Of a stretch of DNA of 8,805 nt, positions 6,162 to 8,805 are shown one piece after another. The stretch is from CAYWNK01 sp047639615 (GTDB taxonomy: Bacteria > Planctomycetota > UBA1135 > GCA-002686595): contig JBLIOL010000237.1 of the NCBI GenBank assembly GCA_047639615.1, forward strand, positions 1 to 8,805. Direction: 5' to 3'. Made by a program: the position numbers and the translations under genes. Numbering within the stretch: position 1 is the first letter of the stretch; the number at the start of each line of letters is the position of its first letter. The notes below the pieces were generated by a model. That model saw only the letters and a list, made by a program, of their open reading frames with translations, searched no databases and was not told the DNA's origin.

Positions 6162-6822
6162 TGTTCGCAGAGAGGTAGTAACCCTCCCCCACCTGGGTCT
6201 CGATACGCGCGGGACCACTGGGGTGAATCCGTTTGCGCAAGCGGGCGATGGCCACCTCGACAACGTTGGTTCCGGGGTCGAATTCCATGTGCCAGACGTC
6301 GCGCAGCAGCTCCCTACGCGAGAGGACTGCGCCGCGAACCTCGATCAAGGCCTGCAGCAGGTCCAGGTCGCGGGGACTAAGCTCCAACAGTTGCGTGCCA
6401 TGGCGCGCGGTCCGCCGCACGGGATCGATCCGCAAGGGACCGAATTCCAAGCGCGGAACACTCTTCCGGCGGCGCAGTACGGCTTGGATGCGTGCCAGGA
6501 GCTCACCAAACTCAAAGGGCTTCAGCACGTAGTCATCCGCCCCGAGCGATAGGCCGCGGATGCGTTCTTCCACGCTGTGTCTCGCCGTGAGAAAAATCAC
6601 CGGCGTCTCGTCGCCTGCGCTACGCAGACTCTCGAGCATGGACCACCCGTCACGTCCGGGCATCATCACGTCCAACAGGATCACGTCGAAACTGGCACCA
6701 TCCAGGACGCGATCCATCTCATCGCCGTCGGCGGCCGTCTTACATTCGGCGCCATCCTCTTCGAGTCCGCGGCTCAGAAAGCTGCGGAGCTTGGGGTCGT
6801 CATCAACAATCAGAACTCTCAC
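6154..6822 (-). CDS. OmpR-family response regulator, CusR/CopR-like
   Basis: This 222-residue DNA-binding regulator is the partner of the overlapping kinase. The receiver domain (1-115 or so) has the acidic pocket D7-D9, the phosphorylation site D51 in LLDVMMPGRDG, T79 in FLTAR, and K101 in VLKPFEF. The winged-helix domain (about 123-218) has LSPRDLDLLQALI, VLSRRELLRDVW and the recognition region FDPGTNVVEVAIARLRKRI (181-199). The FDxxTNVVxVAIxRLR pattern is common in CusR/CopR-type metal-response regulators. The start is the GTG at 6822; the ATG at 6830 is out of frame and stops after three codons. No Shine-Dalgarno is visible. A CAGAAT hexamer ends six bases before the GTG, so leaderless initiation is possible. 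Its neighbours suggest it controls the divergent DUF4266-DUF3570-TlpA operon. Confidence 0.95.
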   Translation of the reverse strand: MRVLIVDDDPKLRSFLSRGLEEDGAECKTAADGDEMDRVLDGASFDVILLDVMMPGRDGWSMLESLRSAGDETPVIFLTARHSVEERIRGLSLGADDYVLKPFEFGELLARIQAVLRRRKSVPRLEFGPLRIDPVRRTARHGTQLLELSPRDLDLLQALIEVRGAVLSRRELLRDVWHMEFDPGTNVVEVAIARLRKRIHPSGPARIETQVGEGYYLSANND

Positions 6823-6947
6823 GGACCCATTCTGCGGTCCGAAACCGGGGAAGCGCCAGGTTCTGGGGACGAGATTAGCGACCCGTAATTCGCAACCAGG
6901 CCGATTGCGTTCGATACTCGGGAGACGCGCCCGCTGAATCTACGCCT
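6823..6947. promoter_or_regulatory. Divergent intergenic control region
   Basis: This 125-bp gap separates the response regulator (minus) from the DUF4266 lipoprotein operon (plus) and is the only gap of this size between divergent protein genes in the window besides 2810-2844. Next to the regulator start is an interrupted palindrome, GGACC (6823-6827) and GGTCC (6836-6840) with eight bases between. A second, weaker one, GCGA (6878-6881) and TCGC (6890-6893), overlaps the -35 candidate of the plus operon. Either could be a regulator site. No CusR-box-like AT-rich palindrome is visible. Confidence 0.45.
6889..6918 (+). promoter_or_regulatory. Candidate promoter of the DUF4266-DUF3570-TlpA operon
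   Basis: TTCGCA (6889-6894, four of six against TTGACA) and GATACT (6913-6918, four of six against TATAAT) are 18 bases apart. A start near 6925 would give a leader of about 23 bases. Both boxes are imperfect, which would suit a promoter that needs an activator such as the divergent OmpR-type regulator. Confidence 0.35.
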
Positions 6948-7172
6948 ATGTCTCCCAAGAATCGCCTTTGGGCCCTCGCGGCCTGCCTATTCGTCTGCAC
7001 AACCAGCTGCAACACCGTCGAATTCTATGAGAAAGGCGCCCTACAGGGCCCGCTCATGGAGATCGGAACCCAGCGCACACAGGGCAAGCTCGAGCAGAAG
7101 ATCTTCTACGCCACCGAGGGCTCCGCGGGCGGCCTTGGCAATTCGGCCGGCGGAGGATGCGGATGCTACTAA
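6948..7172 (+). CDS. DUF4266-type small lipoprotein with GGGCGCY C-terminus
   Basis: This 74-residue protein has a basic N-terminus (PKNR), a hydrophobic stretch (7-17 or so) and a probable lipidation cysteine at C21 in TTSCN, although Thr at -3 is not the usual residue. C13 in LAAC is a formal lipobox but gives a very short signal. The mature part has EKGALQGPLMEIG (28-40), matching the conserved start of DUF4266, a polar middle, FYATEG, and a glycine-rich tail ending GGGCGCY (68-74), the family's end motif (commonly GGGCGCN). Function is unknown. The two close cysteines at the extreme C-terminus could bind metal, form a disulfide or be modified. It heads a tight operon: the DUF3570 gene overlaps by 10 bp. 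No Shine-Dalgarno is clear before the ATG, and no other in-frame start exists nearby. Confidence 0.85.
   Translation: MSPKNRLWALAACLFVCTTSCNTVEFYEKGALQGPLMEIGTQRTQGKLEQKIFYATEGSAGGLGNSAGGGCGCY
7152..7156 (+). promoter_or_regulatory. Ribosome binding site within the GGGCGC codons
   Basis: GGAGG at 7152-7156 lies in the glycine codons of the GGGCGCY tail. It touches the ATG at 7157 but stands six bases from the ATG at 7163, so it supports 7163 as the DUF3570 start. Confidence 0.7.
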
Positions 7173-8365
7173 GAGTAGCGCTGCTCCTGATCGGGCTCAG
7201 CGCCCCGGTCTGGGCCCAAGACAATCCGAACACGGAAGATCCCGACGGGCCCGCAGTGGACAGCGGCCCCCTCGGCGCGAAGGAACACGGCAAAGCAGGC
7301 TCGGGGAGCTGGAGCGTGCGCATCGGGTACTACGACCGCGATGATTCCGGCGGCGCATCAGGTAACCCCTTCGTGGATGAGTCCCTGTCGGTGATCGAAC
7401 CCATCGTCGTTTACGACAAGCAAGTCTCTGACACATTCGGTTACGACATTCAGTTCAGCTTCGACAAGGTCTCCAGCGCTTCGATCGAGCGTCTGAGCGC
7501 CTTCGATGCACAGTCGGGCGCCACAGGCGATACCTACTTCGGCCTGGTGGCGGGCTTCCGACACCAGCTGACGGACCTGACCAACCTCTCCTGGCACCTG
7601 GGTGCTGCCACGGAGTACGACTACAACTCCGTCGGCCTTGGAGCTGGGGTCTCGCACAGCTTCATTGAGAGAGATGCCGTGCTCTCTTTCAACCTTGATA
7701 CTTACTTCGACCAGGTCACGCCGATCCTCTTCAATGGTGTTGAGGACAAGGACGAGAACCGCACATCCGTCGCCGGAACCCTGAGCTGGTACCAGGTGCT
7801 GACGCCGCGCATGCACGGGGAATTCGGTCTGACCCTCTCGTCACAGTCAGGCTACCTGGAGACGCCGATCAATGCGGTCGTAGTCGAGAATCCAATGGAT
7901 CCGCCGAACCCCAATCTATCGAATAACGCCCGTGGAACGGAGTTTGGCGAGGCCTTGCCCGATAGCCGAACGCGCCTTGCGCTGTTCGGAAAGGTGCGCC
8001 AAAGAATGGGTGACCGCGACGCTCTGGAGATCGGTGCGCGCCTCTACGACGACGACTGGGGCATCGCCGCCTTCGACCTGACGCCGCGCTACTTGCACCA
8101 GTTCAAGTCTGGCCTGCTGATGGACCTGCACTACCGCTTCTACACTCAAGGCGCGGCCGACGCCTGGGCCGAAAGCTTCACCACCCTCACCGAAGAGCGC
8201 ACGCAGGATCCCGACCTGGGCGACTTCGACTCGAACCTGATCGGCACCTACCTAAGCTGGGGCGGCGCGCATTCGGACACCTGGAGCATCGGCCTCGACT
8301 TCCTGTCCCGCTCTGACGGGCTCGACCATTGGTTCCTAGGACTCGGCTGGAAGCGGAGCTTCTAA
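7163..8365 (+). CDS. DUF3570-type outer-membrane beta-barrel protein with possible flavinylation motif
   Basis: This 400-residue exported protein starts with a signal peptide MLLRVALLLIGLSAPVWA, cleaved after VWA (residue 18). An acidic, low-complexity linker follows (about 19-47), then amphipathic alternating strands such as WSVRIGYYDRDD and DIQFSFDKV up to the terminal aromatic F400, as in outer-membrane barrels. Family resemblance to DUF3570 comes from the early strand ending in D-K-V-S-S-A-S (101-107), the following D-A-Q-S-G-A-T (115-121), and TEYDYNSVG further on. The second sequence fits Dxx(S/T)GA(S/T), the site where ApbE attaches FMN to the last Ser/Thr; whether it is used is unknown. 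ATG 7163 is preferred over 7157 because GGAGG sits six bases upstream of it. It lies between the DUF4266 lipoprotein gene (10-bp overlap) and the thioredoxin-like gene (4-bp gap), so the three are almost certainly one transcript. Confidence 0.85.
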   Translation: MLLRVALLLIGLSAPVWAQDNPNTEDPDGPAVDSGPLGAKEHGKAGSGSWSVRIGYYDRDDSGGASGNPFVDESLSVIEPIVVYDKQVSDTFGYDIQFSFDKVSSASIERLSAFDAQSGATGDTYFGLVAGFRHQLTDLTNLSWHLGAATEYDYNSVGLGAGVSHSFIERDAVLSFNLDTYFDQVTPILFNGVEDKDENRTSVAGTLSWYQVLTPRMHGEFGLTLSSQSGYLETPINAVVVENPMDPPNPNLSNNARGTEFGEALPDSRTRLALFGKVRQRMGDRDALEIGARLYDDDWGIAAFDLTPRYLHQFKSGLLMDLHYRFYTQGAADAWAESFTTLTEERTQDPDLGDFDSNLIGTYLSWGGAHSDTWSIGLDFLSRSDGLDHWFLGLGWKRSF

Positions 8366-8369
8366 CTCC

Positions 8370-8805
8370 ATGCACAAGATCACCATCGCCCTACTCGCCA
8401 TGCTCGGCTCGGCCCTCACCGGCTGCGCATCGGACAAGGGTCAAGACGCACCAGTGCCGGTCCTACACAAGCCCGCCGATCTGTTCTCGGTCGAGCTGCT
8501 TGGCGGCGGTCACTCCGACCTACAAGATGACCTTGACGCGGGTCGGCCCGTGGCGCTCGTGTTCTGGCAAGCGTGGTGCGGATCCTGTGTGGCGGAAGCG
8601 CCCGCGGTACAAGCTGCCTACCAGGCCTACGGCAAGCGCATGCGCATCGTCGGTGTTGTCTCGGGCCCGGATCAGTCCGTGGATGAGGGCAAACTCAATC
8701 AACAGATCCTGCGTCTAGGCCTCGACTACGATCAGGTGCGCGACCGGGACCTCTCCCTCACTAAGCACTTCGGCGTAGAGGCCACCCCCACCATCGTGAT
8801 CCTCG
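8370..8805 (+). CDS. TlpA/thioredoxin-like lipoprotein (partial, cut by window edge)
   Basis: The frame opens at ATG 8370, four bases after the DUF3570 stop, with GGAG at 8355-8358 as a somewhat distant ribosome site. It stays open to the end of the window (145 residues). The signal MHKITIALLAMLGSALTGC has a classical LTGC lipobox with C19 as the lipidated residue. The mature region has a thioredoxin fold: strand VALVFWQAWCGSC with the redox pair C70/C73, strand MRIVGVVSG (91-99), helix DEGKLNQQILRLG, and the cis-proline motif EATPTIVIL with P140. These fit a membrane-anchored periplasmic thiol-disulfide protein of the TlpA/ResA type. The C-terminal strand and helix are missing because of the edge, not a mutation. 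Operon position suggests it keeps cysteines of a partner, perhaps the DUF4266 tail, reduced, or helps load a metal or cofactor. Confidence 0.88.
   Translation, partial: MHKITIALLAMLGSALTGCASDKGQDAPVPVLHKPADLFSVELLGGGHSDLQDDLDAGRPVALVFWQAWCGSCVAEAPAVQAAYQAYGKRMRIVGVVSGPDQSVDEGKLNQQILRLGLDYDQVRDRDLSLTKHFGVEATPTIVIL

Noticed and set aside
6162..6263. Upstream extension of the histidine kinase
   Set aside because: The 34 extra residues are a shadow of the regulator's DNA-binding domain; the ATG at 6161 gives the normal overlapping start and leads directly to helix 1.
5905..6552. 215-residue plus-strand frame
   Set aside because: Antisense to the kinase N-terminus and the regulator effector domain, both clearly real.
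7358..7816. 152-residue minus-strand frame inside the DUF3570 gene
   Set aside because: Antisense shadow; the plus-strand frame has a signal peptide, strand pattern and family motifs.
8329..8718. 129-residue plus-strand frame over the start of the thioredoxin-like gene
   Set aside because: Ser/Arg/Pro-rich with no pattern; the frame from 8370 has a lipobox, WCGSC and cis-Pro, so that one is real even though it has no stop inside the window.

Overview
This 8.8 kb window is GC-rich, densely coding bacterial chromosome. It holds one tRNA gene and nine protein-coding genes, the last cut by the right edge. An outer-membrane-type beta-barrel protein, two lipoproteins and an exported signal-peptide protein point to a diderm (Gram-negative-type) host. 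The phylum cannot be fixed from the sequence. The gene mix would suit Planctomycetota, Myxococcota or another GC-rich diderm group, but that is only a guess. I see no insertion sequence, CRISPR array, phage gene or obvious foreign base composition.

Left part (1-1060): a tRNA-Pro(GGG) gene on the minus strand has a good sigma70-like promoter and is followed by a perfect 15-bp hairpin, a second 8-bp hairpin and a short direct repeat. A small three-helix membrane protein of unknown function (plus strand) then runs tail to tail into a four-helix, histidine-containing membrane protein (minus strand); the two frames overlap by 66 bp.

Phospholipid block (665-2809, minus strand): the order of transcription is plsY, gpsA, histidine-containing membrane protein. 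GpsA makes glycerol-3-phosphate and PlsY acylates it, so the first two genes are consecutive steps of phospholipid synthesis. The third is joined to gpsA by an ATGA stop/start overlap.

Middle (2845-4878, plus strand): one gene encodes a complete hydantoinase A/oxoprolinase-type ATPase subunit with no HyuB partner beside it. Its GTG start has no Shine-Dalgarno sequence but has a TAnnnT hexamer exactly six bases upstream, which would suit a leaderless transcript.

Right part (4875-8805): an OmpR-type response regulator and a CusS-like histidine kinase, overlapping by 8 bp on the minus strand, are divergent from a three-gene plus-strand operon. That operon encodes a DUF4266-type small lipoprotein ending in GGGCGCY, a DUF3570-type outer-membrane barrel protein, and a TlpA/thioredoxin-like lipoprotein (partial). 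This is the most interesting part. The barrel protein carries a D-A-Q-S-G-A-T sequence that fits the motif ApbE uses to attach FMN covalently to threonine, plus a degenerate second copy 14 residues earlier. A working model, not proven here, is an envelope redox system (flavin or metal centre, thiol partner, cysteine-tailed lipoprotein) switched by its divergent two-component system. An apbE gene just past the right edge would strongly support it.
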